From positions 18,481,001 to 18,545,000 of the forward strand of contig OZ005612.1 of NCBI GenBank assembly GCA_963930655.1: 64,000 nt of DNA. Direction: 5' to 3'. The first letter of the stretch is position 1. The number at the start of each line of letters is the position of its first letter. Source of the stretch: Myrica gale. Lineage: Eukaryota; Streptophyta; Magnoliopsida; Fagales; Myricaceae. A program made the position numbers and the translations under genes. The notes under the pieces were generated by a model that was not told the origin of the DNA, searched no databases, and saw nothing but the letters and a program-made list of their open reading frames with translations. This document shows, piece after piece, positions 48,950 through 60,570 of this stretch.

Positions 48950-49385
48950 CCAAAAGCGAAAGCCACTGACCAGGCTAAACAACTATGTGGGCAACAGTTG
49001 GGTGGGCAAGCGTTTCAAGCTGGCCGAGCGCAACTCCACCTTCACCACGGAACTTGAGCAGGCACCGCCACATTCCTCAGAATGGCCTACATCCTCGCCG
49101 TCAACGCCTCCATCCTCACAGACTCCGGTGGCCCGTGCTCTGTCTCCGACTGTATTCCTCTCTGCTCCGATACCTCCATCTTTGTCTCCAACTGCTCCTG
49201 TACCAACCTCCGAGTCATCCAGCCAGACAAATCCTGCAAGTTTGATCCTGTGAACCCAGGCTACGCGACCTGCCTCACGATACCTCCATCCTTTTATAAC
49301 CGAGGCCAACGGAACCATTAGTTTGCTCCCAGAAGGTACCGTCTCGGGCGGCATATATTGTCTCCGAGACACCATGCAGAGGGAC
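48950..49385 (+). pseudogene. Adenine/guanine permease AZG1-like fragment in the Pack-MULE
   Basis: Reads [20 protein letters not shown] and TTEL, then after a one-base frameshift [39 protein letters not shown] and [14 protein letters not shown]. It then jumps to [20 protein letters not shown] and CLRDTMQ in another frame. These are the N-terminal and a later segment of plant AZG1-type purine permeases. Well over a hundred residues between them are missing and the transmembrane core is absent. Non-functional as a transporter. Confidence 0.8.
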
Positions 49386-49404
49386 TCGGATTCCCTCCGA
49401 GTTG

Positions 49405-49518
49405 CATCAAGCTTGATATTTGCTTTTCTCCCATATCGCGCGCGGCCCACGCGCGCATCAACTTGATATTTGCTTTTCTCCTATATCGCGCGCGGCCCGC
49501 ACACGCATCAGCTTGATA
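49405..49518. repeat. 62-bp tandem duplication in the Pack-MULE
   Basis: CTTGATATTTGCTTTTCTCC and ATATCGCGCGCGGCC occur twice in tandem with few differences, between the permease and the synthase fragments. A partial third start (AGCTTGATATT) follows. Confidence 0.85.
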
Positions 49519-49957
49519 TTATTCTTCTCCTTGCTGGATCAATGGTGCTCAACGCACGCCACACAACACTGTTACACTTAAATCCTGACCCAAATGCAAT
49601 CTGCCATAACCGATCACCTTTCTTGATCCTCCCCTTGGCCTCACAGTAAGCCAGTTCATACCACAGAGAACTACTAAAGGTGTTCCCAAACCTATAAAGT
49701 GTCATCCTTGAGGGCTCCATATGCCACTTACTGAGCTCAAGGTTCTTCTCGAGCTCATCCAGCACTCCCCTCCCACCAGCATGTGTCAAGAAATGCTCAA
49801 TAGCTAACTTCAAGTCCGGGATATATGGTGCAGCCTTCATTTTAAATGCCATCCTAGCAACTAAATTTGCTAGAAATATAATTTTTTCGGACATGGGGAG
49901 GACCAAAGGCCCTAAAGTTGTGATGTTGGTTTTAAGTGCATCACTGGCCACCAGCAA
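49508..49957 (-). pseudogene. 3-ketoacyl-CoA synthase (KCS) C-terminal fragment in the Pack-MULE
   Basis: The minus strand reads [108 protein letters not shown]. This is the condensing-enzyme C-terminus of plant very-long-chain fatty acid synthases and keeps the His (THAGG) and Asn (RFGNT) catalytic positions. The N-terminal two-thirds with the active-site Cys, and the last residues, are missing. Nearby, at 49965-50040, AATGTATTCATCCTTGCTTT occurs twice. Confidence 0.85.
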
Positions 49958-50836
49958 TAGGTCTCTGTATTTGGTTCAAGGTGTATTCATCCTTGCTTTG
50001 ATTTAAATAATGTATTCATCCTTGCTTTGATTTAAATACAACCAAAGCTCATCTTGATAAAAAAATTTTACTTGTGTGTTCTGCATTCATTCGTAAGAAA
50101 ACTGAGTTTCCCTGTAGTTAGCGACTGTTGCGTTTAGCGTAAGGGGCGGCTAGTGGTGGTACTTTCTATTGTTTATTTTTCTGCTTCATGTATATAGTGG
50201 TGGTGGCTTTCGCTTTGGTGGTTGTTGTGGGGCTGTTTGAACCTCCATCACCGTAGAGAAGAAAACTTGTTCTCTACCTTTACGAAAGTGGAGGGATGAA
50301 CTAGGGCCAGTTTCTTGTTATTACTCTGTTTATGTATATATAGGTAGTATATCTAAGAGAGAAAAAGAGCAAGTGGCGAGATCAATGGCGAGAGTACGCA
50401 GGAAAGAATCTAGCGGGGAAGAGACTAAAAAAATGATCTGGTAAAACAAGCGGGGAAAAAGAGCAAGTGTTGATCCACAGCCGACCATATACAAGAATAT
50501 ATGCACAGAATGTGCTTTAACATCTTGACAACATAATAAATGGTGGCATTCTGAACAGATCAGCTACCATGAGGCCTCTCATCTGCAGATATCACTTGCT
50601 CTGTTTCCTACAAGAAAGTAAACAAAAAACAGAGGAAGAAAAAAGAACGCTCATTTGTTTTGCGGGTAAAACACGCGGGTCGAGAAAAACTGGGTAAAAC
50701 ACGCGGGTCGAGCTCATTAATGTGCTGACGCGCTGAGGACCAGTGGATTTCCGTGATTTAATCGGAGCCATGCCTCCGTAACCCTGCATTTTAACAACAC
50801 CGTATTCTAACCGGACTCCTGAACTCCTTATCTTAG

Positions 50837-52720
50837 TTGCCCAAAACAAAAGTTTACTTAATTATATTAAATTCTTTACAAAACTTTTTGTTCTCTTATT
50901 GTTGGGACAGAAACGAAGAAAGTGTTGCTTAAACGGTAGGTATATATAAAATATATATTTGAATCGGGCCGCACATGATCTGTTTTTAATGAATTGGTCT
51001 GCATATAATCGAGTTGTACACGAAGTGGCAAGCAGCCATTAGAGACTCCTCGAAGTTCAATCTCTTCGATTGTTAGATCGAGATTTAGAACATGACAAAG
51101 TTATGTGCCAGATACTGGAGATCAATTTTATATTAATCACCCATGTCTCTTGAAACTCTCGTAAAAGATCTGTATCATGCAATAATAAACAAAGTAAACC
51201 AATCAGGCATATTATATATTATGTTAACGAAACGTGTCCCTGTTAAGCGACTTATAATTACTATTGACGTATTAATCACCTGTCTCTTGAAACTCTTGTA
51301 AAGCAGTTTTGTAACCCATTATTTGGTGAGGGGATTTTGATACATTTTAATAAATATTAGTATTTGAAATATAAACTTTAAGAAAAGTCAATTCGCTTCG
51401 ATAATTCACACAACTCCATCTCTCATGGCATTTATATATACCACTAGATCACTTCCTAGTGCACCTTCGTTTTGGAACATAAACAAAGTACGTCTCTTCA
51501 ATAATTCACGATCTCCACTAAGATGAAACAGGACAAGGCAACGGACAAAACAGAGTAAAAAAAAAAAGGCAAAAAAGGAGAGTAACCGAAATACCAAACA
51601 AAGGCGAAAGTTGAAAGAAAGAAAGAAAAGCAGGGATACTTCTAGGCGTTTTCTTAGTGAGAAAGAAATGAGACTCCATAGTGAACTAGTGATGATGATG
51701 GTTGTCCTGTATGTTTGCCACTTGGTCAGCCTTAGAATTAAAAGGCTGTCAAGTCAAGATCCTTAGAACCAACAAAAAAGAACCCGTAATTTCTGGATTC
51801 TACTGGGTGCTCCTTGTTCTGCCAATCACTTCTTTTGGACTAGCCCAGATCTTTTCTTTTTCAAAGATGAAGTTGTTTAGTTAATTTGAAGAAAGAAAGA
51901 ACATAAGGGCCCGTTTTAGCTGTATTATTGTGCCATGAACAAATCATGAAAAAAGCAAGAAAATAAATTAATGGTGTTTGTAAGGCATTGATCGAATTTT
52001 TGTTGTTGTTGTTAGTAATTCGGATAATTAGAAGATGATGTTATATATCAAGAAAGGATGAGTAGGATAGATGACCTAATATGCTTGCATATGATTCGCA
52101 CAAAAAGGATTAAACTCTTATTCTTATCCTAAAAAAAGTAAAATGGGACATTTATTAACTATTTATCATACAGGGCATATGCAATTTCGAACAAACAGCA
52201 CCTAAGCCTAAATGCCTGTAAAAGTAGTCTTCAAATGTGTTGCAGGGACAAATATCTACCATTTGCATATTTGAAATAAAGTGGACCGGAAAAGAAAAGA
52301 AGAAATAGAGCAAAAACAGAGAATATAAGGAAAAGTAAAAGGTATTTATTCTACGGGCTATAAATAGCAAGCCCAGGTAGCACTGAGAATTCCAAGGAAG
52401 ATGATTATCCCTGTTGAGCAAATCAAAGCATTCAGTACACCACTGCACACACAGCATATAGGTCACTCTGTTTAACTCTTTTTTCTCTCCGAGGCCTTGG
52501 CGGCCTTTTAACTCTGTCTCTATGCTCCGAAACCTCAACTCTTTCTTGTTATCTTCGATGATGGAAGCAGTTTTTCTGTTTTCTCTGTTCAGACAAATGG
52601 TTGCCAATGAAGCTGTAATGAAAATTCAATTTCCTTTCGAGTGAAAGCTGCAGAACGAAGATAAAAGAAGGGAAGAAACCCTTCGTTTTTTTTTCTTCTG
52701 TTTTCTCTCTCAAATCCTAT
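50837..52720. other. Intergenic, flank of the DUF4408/DUF761 gene
   Basis: No gene. From about 52150 the DNA resembles the upstream part of the pseudogene copy at 43260-43680 (shared TTTTCTCTGTTCAGA at about 52580 and 43600), so it is inside the duplicated segment. Confidence 0.45.
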
Positions 52721-53389
52721 ATGCAAATGGATTCGTTTCGTTTCTACAACATAAAGGCTGAGAAGGCGAACGCGATGCTAAGGTATCGCCAGCTTCAAAA
52801 GATCGCAAATCTGTGCCGGGTGATCGAGGTATGCCTTTTCATTGTCTTGGTTTCTAGGCTTTCCATGCAACTCCCGCTTGCTGTCAAGAACTCCGGTGGG
52901 TATTTCCGTGACTTGACAGTCGTCTTCGTTAGTCCTCGCTTCGTGTTTGTAATCGGAAACGCTATAATTATCACTCTTTTCGCCAAGTCCGGGCAATTTA
53001 GAGGTCGAGACCCTACAGCGAAGTGTACTTCAGGGTATGACCTTTACGAGGAGCTCGTCAAGAACAGTGAAAAGAACCAGAAAGTTCACTCTGATCATGA
53101 TGAGATCACCTGGAACCCTTTCAAGCCTAGCAGTTCTGATGGGAGTGTAGTTCAGGATTACCGGAGGAGTCAGAGTTACTCGCAGAATCCAAACAGCGTG
53201 GCGTGTGAGAAACCACGCCGAGTTCTGCGACGTTTGGAGACGGAGAAATGCTTAAAGAGTAGTCTCTTGCACGAGAGATCAGCGGAGAACAGCTCATATC
53301 CTGAGGACGAATTGAGCAACGAGGAGTTCCAGCGCAAGGTGGAAGCTTTCATTGCGCGGCAGCAAAGGATTCGAAAGGAAGAAGAGTAG
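52721..53389 (+). CDS. DUF4408/DUF761 domain protein
   Basis: Single-exon frame of 222 aa. The N-terminus carries a DUF4408-like region with two hydrophobic segments (VIEVCLFIVLVSRL; FVSPRFVFVIGNAIIITLF), suggesting membrane anchoring. A charged middle follows (GYDLYEELVKNSEKNQKVHS). The C-terminus is the DUF761 motif LSNEEFQRKVEAFIARQQ, then RIRKEEE. Proteins of this layout include the PAMP-induced A70-like group; molecular function is unknown. The start MQMDSF (or MDSF six bases on) fits family starts. A degenerate second copy lies at 43450-48570. Confidence 0.85.
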   Translation: MQMDSFRFYNIKAEKANAMLRYRQLQKIANLCRVIEVCLFIVLVSRLSMQLPLAVKNSGGYFRDLTVVFVSPRFVFVIGNAIIITLFAKSGQFRGRDPTAKCTSGYDLYEELVKNSEKNQKVHSDHDEITWNPFKPSSSDGSVVQDYRRSQSYSQNPNSVACEKPRRVLRRLETEKCLKSSLLHERSAENSSYPEDELSNEEFQRKVEAFIARQQRIRKEEE

Positions 53390-54172
53390 TACTACGTAAT
53401 TTAGCATCCCTGGAATAGGATGCATTTTTCTACTTCCGTTCTGATAGGATCACTGTGCATGTGTACATCATAAGTATATCATATCTGCAATGGAAATTTT
53501 ACGGCCAGCAGTTGCTTTTGTTTTAAAACCCCCAAATTTTTGTTCGAAATTCACCAATAAATTACATCCCTTTTGTGAAAAAGATGCCAGTTTCCAACAG
53601 AAATGGGTTGGTGGAAAATCTCAGGGAATGGATTCCTAGCAGATAATTTTTTTGTTGTCAGCGAAGTCCTTGGAGAATGGATATGCGGATAAGAAAGTTT
53701 CTCATGAAAGCTGGAGCTGATGCCATTTTCTAGATGAGGGGAAAATATGGCATTATTGGAGGAATGTATTCGAAATCTGCGTTATATACTAATTCTTATT
53801 CTTTGAGGCCAAAACATTGGTCGTGAGGTATTCCAAAATTTCCAACACAGCAAAGAAGAGACCAGCCAACAAGCTCAGACTCACGTAACATCTTCATCTG
53901 GACAGTCTCTAGACAGAGAATCTTTATCTGCAGCCCGAAACCAACAGGAGTAAGAAAGACCTAATTGATGGGCTAAAGTTCACTATTTTAGTAACACCAT
54001 CTTTAGCTCTGCTCCACTGTTTTTTTTTTTGCTCTGCTGCACTCACTGGCAATATATCTTCTTCCCCCTTTTTTTTTATTGGTATTCTAAAGAAGAATTA
54101 TAATCAACTTTTGGTGACATTGCGTAGGAAAAAAAAAACTTTTGGTGCCATTCACGAACTTCCACTTTACAT
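53390..54172. other. 3' flank of the DUF4408/DUF761 gene
   Basis: Shares GATATGCGGATAAGA and other blocks with 48280-48570, the flank of the pseudogene copy. Low-complexity T and A runs lie near 54020-54140. No other gene is seen. Confidence 0.45.
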
Positions 54173-54190
54173 TTAAACCAGTGCATATCT

Positions 54191-54804
54191 TCTTCTTCTT
54201 CTTTTTCTAAGCAAACATGAAATCCATTTTACTGGAAAACAAACATACATGCTGTTGAAACAGACAACCTTCTAAGCCGGATACAAAGAATCGGGACATA
54301 AAGCTCATTACAGCATCAGAAAAAGACCTACGAGTTGTACATCGAGAGGCCATATAGGCATAATTCCAAATGGTCATAAAGGCTTTAATATGACGGACCC
54401 AAAGGATCGTGAAGTTGAAGAGGTCCAAAGACCTGAAAGAAACTTCGCCGAACTTTTTTTCCAAAGACCTGGCCGCGCTGAGGGAACACGCGACGGCAAA
54501 CAGCGACCGAAAAACGCTGGAGACGACCGCCGAGAGCTGTTGATGCCTTCCCTGCTGAGCATGGCCACCGAAGTCCACCAGGAACGACGGGATCTGGACT
54601 AGAAGACAAACACATAGGGAAGTCAAAAATGGGGGGTTTGGATAGTATCCGACAGAGGGAGAGGAGAAAGAGGAAAAGAAGGGGGACGCTTCTGCTCCTC
54701 TCATCGCCGGTCACAAAAAAGGAGGGAGGTCAGACGAAGGGAGAGGGAAAAAGGCTAGAGAGAGAGAGGGGCTCTAGACGCGGCTGGATTAGTATTGTAA
54801 CGAC
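54191..54804 (-). mobile_element. Non-coding LINE-like retroelement with 18-bp TSD
   Basis: Perfect 18-bp direct repeats TTAAACCAGTGCATATCT at 54173-54190 and 54805-54822. The left side starts TCTTCTTCTTC on the + strand, that is, an A-rich tail on the minus strand. The body is 614 bp with a GC- and GA-rich 5' end. No reverse transcriptase is found; open frames here are not conserved. A non-autonomous, L1-type mobilised element is the simplest reading. Confidence 0.8.
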
Positions 54805-54822
54805 TTAAACCAGTGCATATCT

Positions 54823-56540
54823 AGTAGGCGTATTCCATCTTTAAGAAAACAATTGGCCGACTTTTCTTGAAAATCGGGGGAGACCTTGGGCGATCAAGAG
54901 AAGTTTGCGTCTCATATTCCAGGAGTTTTCGATCAATCATCGATTAAAAAAATATATGTTTCTCGAAACTCATAATAAGTATATCTGGTAGCACGTACTA
55001 GGGTAGCTAATTTTCTTATAATCTGCTAACTGCTTCGTACTAGTATAGAAAAACCCTTCAAAATAGGTGAGATAATCCCTTTGAAGGAAGCCATATCGAA
55101 TTCTCCACATATTTATGGCGCATGAAATCAGCCCATAAAGATTTATCAAGACACTTTCCATGCTAATTAATAGGCTAAATTACTCCGCATGTCCATGGAG
55201 TTTGACATTTTCCCAGATTGATCCTCAGAGTTCGATTTTTCCTAAAACTATCTATGGAGTTTGGACTCATTCCCAAATAGATCATTCCGTCAACCTAGTC
55301 GACGGAAATGCACACATGACAAACGGCTTACACGTGAAAATTGACATGTGTCAGTAAATAAAAAATATATATTTTTTAAAAAATATATATATAATTAATA
55401 AAAAAATATATTTTATTTTATTGAAAGGAAAAAGTGAAGGATCGTAGACCTCTGATCCTTTCACGATGGAGGCCCCCTCCACCGGCCGCCCAAAATTGGG
55501 TTGCAGCGAAGGAAGGAGCAATCCCTCCACCCCGGGCGGTGGGATGGGGTCTGGGGCAGTAGGGGGGACCTCCTCCATCCCACAACAGTGGTTGCAGGAT
55601 GGGGGAGGTCCCTCAATTGCCCCAGAGCCGGGGTGGAGGAGGGAAATTACAATCTAATTACATTGCATTCAATTGATATTACAATCAAATTATTCAGAAA
55701 TAAAAACAATTTCACAAAATTAATTCAAATAAATAGTTTCACAAATCACATATATCCAAATTCTAAACCAATTCAATCTCATCCTCCAACAATTTCACAA
55801 ACCACAAATATCCAAACCAATTCAATCCCAAATTTCATCCTCCAACTGTCCAACAATTTCACAAATCACAAAATTCCAAACCAAAGCATTTTAGCATACT
55901 AAATAAATGAACTTTTCTAACTTAATTATAGAGAGAGAATCTTGGATAGAGAGACATATTAGGGATCCAACAATTTGTAATTTCTTTGCACTAAATCTCG
56001 AGGAGCCTGATTCCTGCAAAAATTGAAACTGTCAAAAAATAAAATCAAAATAATGAAATTGAGAGAGAGCTGAGAGTCAAGAGAGAGAGGCTGAGAGCCA
56101 AAAAGAGACTGAGAGACAAAGCCCGAAGGGAAAGAGAGCCTTACTGTGGTAGAGAGAGAGAGAGAGGTGAGGATTCGAGTGATTGTGAACGCCAAATGGG
56201 GCACGGGCAACAACTGGTGCCTAGTGTAGTGGTGCGGTGGCGGTAGGCAACAGGGCACCGGCCACGATGGTGCGGTGGTGGGCTGAAGGTCGAAGGCTTG
56301 AAGCCCGACCGTTTGAGAAGAGAGAGAGAGAGAGGGAGAGAAAATTCGGAGAGAGAGAGAGGGTCGAAAGAAAGGGTTTTTTTCAAAACAGGGTAAAACG
56401 CACCGTTTCACCCTGTTTTATTTTTTTTTCGTTTCACGTTTTACGTTTTGATTTTTTTTAAGGTAGAAGGTAAAACGACTCCCTCTGCATATTAAAAAAT
56501 AAATGGCCCATGGCCGCCCCTGCATCCGCCACCGGTGGAG
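54823..56540. repeat. Repeat mosaic upstream of the SABATH gene
   Basis: Contains an AT microsatellite (55360-55430), GC-rich foldback sequence (55440-55640), GA-rich DNA (56060-56380), and at 56505-56535 an inverted copy of the hAT-type end (CCTGCATCCGCCACCGGTGG) only a few bases before the SABATH start codon. The left border of this last element was not found. Confidence 0.45.
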
Positions 56541-57680
56541 ATGGAAGTAGATAAAATTCTTTGCATGAAAGGAGGAGACGGAGAAACTAGCTACGCCAAT
56601 CACTCGTTAATTCAAGTCTCTCTCCCGCTCAGACACGGGACACCTGATTCTCAATGGGTTGTGTGATTATGTTTCATTCATTTCCTCGCTTTGGTTAACT
56701 ATTGGATTGTTTCATCTTCTCCCAGAAAGAGGTTATGCTCAAGGCCAAGCCAATATTAGATGAGAGCATTACAGAGCTCTATCTCAGCCGTTTTCCTGAG
56801 TGTCTAAGATTGGCAGATTTTGGGTGTTCATCAGGACCCAATGTGCTGTTTTTGGTTCGGGAGATCGTGGACGCCATCCATACAACATGCCAGCGGTATA
56901 ATCGCAAGGAACCCATGTTCCAGGTGTTCCTTAATGATCTTCCAGGAAATTATTTCAATACTGTTTTCAGGTCTTTGCCAAGTTTCTATGAGAAACTGAA
57001 ACTAAAGAACGAGAAGGGAAGCGAGTTTGGGCCTTGTTTCATCGCAGGAGTGCCTGTGCCTGGAACTTTCTACGGGAGGCTCTTTCCTAACCACTTTCTT
57101 GACTTTGTTCATTCTTGTTACAGTCTTCAATGGCGTTCCCAGGTTAGCAATTTTTACCTCCATCTTCTTGCCTTTTTCTTAAAGTTCACAACCGCGTTCC
57201 CTAGATATCGTTACCGGACAAAGTTGGTGTTACGTGGCATAATTGAGATGCCTAGCTATTTTACGATTATACAGACACCACATCTACTTCATAATTTGTT
57301 GATGGAAAAAGAGAGCCTCCTTTTTTGGGAACGGATTCCATCCCGACAGGCTATTTCTACGTAAGTCCGGATGAACGCTCTAAATGAGCTGTAACAAATC
57401 GGGCATGAGGCGCTGTAGCAAATCGGGCGCTCCTGAGAGTATTACGTCAATTAATAAAGGCTTAGGCGTGTGTCTATGGTCGGCTTCTTATGGGTGTTGC
57501 CTGGCGTGTGCCCAACTCCTTTTTTTTTTCTCCACTCTACGGTTGGTCCTATAAAATTGAGTCAAGAGGTCTGATAAGTACAACCAAAAACTGTCATCTA
57601 CGACTCCCCTCAAATCATCCTCAAATTAACTTTTACTTATCTCTCCCCCCAAATCAAGCCTAATCTCCCAAATCCTCAGG

Positions 57681-58533
57681 TAGGGATGGGTAAAGGTAGT
57701 ACCAGAGCCGGAATTTGAAAATTTCGGCTCGGGTCCCAGTAAGAACCGGATACCTATTTTGGCATCCAAATCTGGTCCAGCAATTGCCGGAATTCCGACA
57801 ATCCACGTACCGTAATCCCAGTAATTGATGTCGGAATTTCAGTATGGATTATCTGGTCTATTTAAAAAAATAAACAGAGAGATCAGAGAGGTGAGAGAGG
57901 AGATTCACAATAAACATATTCACAAAATGCCCACCCCTATCCAATTTCCAAAATGACAAAATCCAAATATAGTTACACAGATTACAATAATCAGATTCAC
58001 AACAAATAAAAATGAAATAATTAGTGAAATGTGCTAAGAGAGAGGAGGCGGCATAGGCAGAGAAACAGAGAGGTGTAATATTGTGTTGCTGGCACGTTGT
58101 GGGCCGTCAGCCGTGGAGATCAAAGAGAGCTGAGAGAGGAGAGAGTGAGAACTGAGAGAGCTAAGAGAGAAGAGAGAGGCGAGAGAGCAATGCTGCAATA
58201 TGACTCAGTCACAGTGAGAGAAAGGCTCGTCGGAGACCAAGAGGAGAGCAGAGGGGGAGGTGAGAGATTAGAGAGGAGATGAGAGAAATAAAACTGTCAA
58301 GGGGAGGGCTAAGATCTAACCCTAGACCAAAACGCACAGTTTTGGTTATAATATATATATTTTTTAAAAATTCGGTACAGGAATTTCGCTCGGAATTACC
58401 GGTATCGGTTCCGATATTTGGCCATATATCCTACCGGCTCTGGCTCCGGTTTCGGGCGGTAAGTAGTGGACGATGGCCGAAACTGGTACCGGAACTGAAA
58501 TTCTGGTACCGACAGACAAAATGTACACCCCTA
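57681..58533. mobile_element. hAT-type element in the large intron of the SABATH gene
   Basis: Ends TAGGGATGGGTAAAGG (left) and, read inward from the right, TAGGGGTGTACATTTTG, similar to the element at 5635. Flanking 8-mers TCCTCAGG (57673-57680) and TCCCCAGG (58534-58541) differ by one base, so the duplication is old. The two ends also share long inverted GGTACC- and CCGG-rich sub-terminal repeats. No transposase is seen. Confidence 0.7.
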
Positions 58534-59585
58534 TCCCCAGGTTCAAATCACTTGATCCTCTCGATTTGCCCAAACCCACCAAATTACTCTCAATTCAACG
58601 GCCGAATGAAGTTTTCAATTTGAACACCGGATTTTTCAACGATGAAATCGTTTGGTGAATCTCATTCCCACGTTCTACCGAAGTGTTTAATTGCTTTAAA
58701 ACCTAATTTAGTTGATGAAAGATGAATTTTGGGGTGGAGGTGGGAACGATGGAAATAAATTAGAACTCTTTATTGCATGCCGGACCCATTACGAAGAGAT
58801 CTAACCGAAAATTAGGGAGAGTAATTTCTGGGGTTTGGATGATTTGGGGAGAGGGATTCGTGAGAATTTGAGAGATTAGGGTTGATTTGGGGGGAGACAT
58901 AAAGGGAAATTTTGGTCGTATGGGTCGGATCTCTTGGCTAACTTAATTCTATATGTCCGACTGATACAGCTGGGGTATAGAAACAAAAAAGGAGCTGGGG
59001 CACTCTAGACCAGAACTGTGAGGAGCCGAGCCAAGTTATATGCCCAGGCCTTCATTAATTGATGTGATGCATTCAGGGGTGCCCAATTTTCTACAGCTCA
59101 TCTAGAGCTCCATCCGGACGTCTGGAAAGTCCCTTCCGAGATGGAATCCAACTCCTTCCTTTTGTTTCCCAAACGAAAGGATTTAGTACTGATGATTTCG
59201 TAATAAGTATAGATTTTGCATAACTCAATTGGTAATGAATCTTTGATCCATACATGAACATGGCATTACTTCCTATATTATAATTAAAGTTAAAATATTT
59301 CCTTAAACAAGAGGATCGAGTATCAATTTTTACAGGTCCCGAAGGGCTTGTGGACGAATCGGGGATTCCATTGAACAGAGGAAATATTCACATTGCAAAG
59401 ACAAGCCCCTATAGCGTGCTCAATGCTTACTTGGATATTTTCGAGAAGGATTTCACGTTATTTCTGAGATCACATTCGCAAGAGATGGCCATCGGTGGTT
59501 ACATGGTCCTTACCATGATTGGAAGTGACGAGCAAACCAGGTCTTCTAGCAAGAGCTGCACCATCTGGGAGCTACTTGGAATCAC

Positions 59586-60570
59586 AGGCTGAGCGAAGGG
59601 GGGCGAACAGGGGCCACTGCTCCGGTTAGCTCTCCCAAAACAAAATTTTCACACTTAATTTTTTTTTACCAAGCCCGCCCCCTTTGATTGATGTTGTTTT
59701 ACTTTTCAGCGTGATATCTAGGTGAAGAATCTGGCAAAAGTGTCTTTATTTTACGTTCTTCGCATTGTTTTCTTACATCTTCTGCTAAGTACCTTTATTC
59801 ATATGGGTGTATCTTGTCATCATATCTCATGTTCCAGATTTAAGACTAAACTAGTTTCATGTTAGGATTTCTTTGCAGTTGAATAAATCTGATTCATTAA
59901 TCTCCTATTTTCTCTTTACATGTGTTGAACTTGTTCAGAGTTTAAGTCAATCACATATCCAAATCATCATAAATAATGATTTAGAGATAAATGTATTGTG
60001 TGGCAGGCATATTTGTGTAGTGGTTTATATGCTTATAGGTATCATAGGGACACTCTAATTGGCTTGGTGGTTGTCCACTTGCTAGGAGTTACTAGATGCT
60101 GTAACTCAAGCTGATAAAAGAGTTCTAATTTCTTCTTGGTAGAAAGTTCTACTTTGGAATCTGAATTATAGTTGTATTTTTATTATAGTTGAGAGCTGTC
60201 ATTGATCCAAAGCGGCACTACAAAAGTGGGATTCAAAATCAAAATCGCTTTCCAAGTATTTCTAGGAAAGTTTATTTGTAATTTTTTGAAATTAAATAAT
60301 TATATGTGACATATAAAAGCTTAAGTGTGCCTGTGTGTATTCTCGAATATTTTTTTTCAAGGTAAAACATTTGTTTTTGTCTGACAGATAAATTTTTTTT
60401 ATTTTGGTAAAAATTTTTTAAAATACGTGTATTTCAATATTTTTATTGTTTTTATTCCTTCTTTTTCATATTTTAACTCTTAAGACTTTTTTTTGTATTA
60501 CGTAGTATTTTTTTCATTTTCCTTAGAAATTTTCCTCCCTTCGATTATATTTCTGGCTCCGGCGGTGCTT
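59586..60570. mobile_element. hAT-type element in SABATH exon 3, 8-bp TSD GGAATCAC
   Basis: Perfect 8-bp repeats GGAATCAC at 59578-59585 and 60571-60578. The repeat is host exon sequence (ELLGIT). The ends are related (left AGGCTGAGCGAAGGGGGG; right read inward AAGCACCGCCGGAGCCAGAA then GAAGGGAGG), like plant hAT elements with GGCGGAGCCAG ends. 985 bp, non-coding. Confidence 0.78.

Larger units (their letters stand above)
48692..50827. mobile_element. Pack-MULE (Mutator-like element carrying gene fragments), 9-bp TSD
   Basis: Perfect 9-bp direct repeats TTATCTTAG at 48683-48691 and 50828-50836, the hallmark size of Mutator-like elements. The ends are long inverted repeats of about 140 bp: 48692-48835 matches the reverse complement of 50680-50827 (GGAGTCCGGTTAGAATACGG, AAAATGCAGG, GGCTCCGATTAAATC, TCCACTGGTCCTCAGCGCG, CCCGCGTGTTTTACC). 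A further inverted match (GGTGGTTGTTGTGG) joins 48928-48965 with 50205-50250. No transposase is seen. It holds an AZG1-like permease fragment (plus) and a 3-ketoacyl-CoA synthase fragment (minus). Total 2136 bp. Confidence 0.88.

Noticed and set aside
54207..54714. 165- and 109-codon minus-strand frames
   Set aside because: Inside the 54191-54804 retroelement; overlapping frames, low complexity start, no recognised domain.
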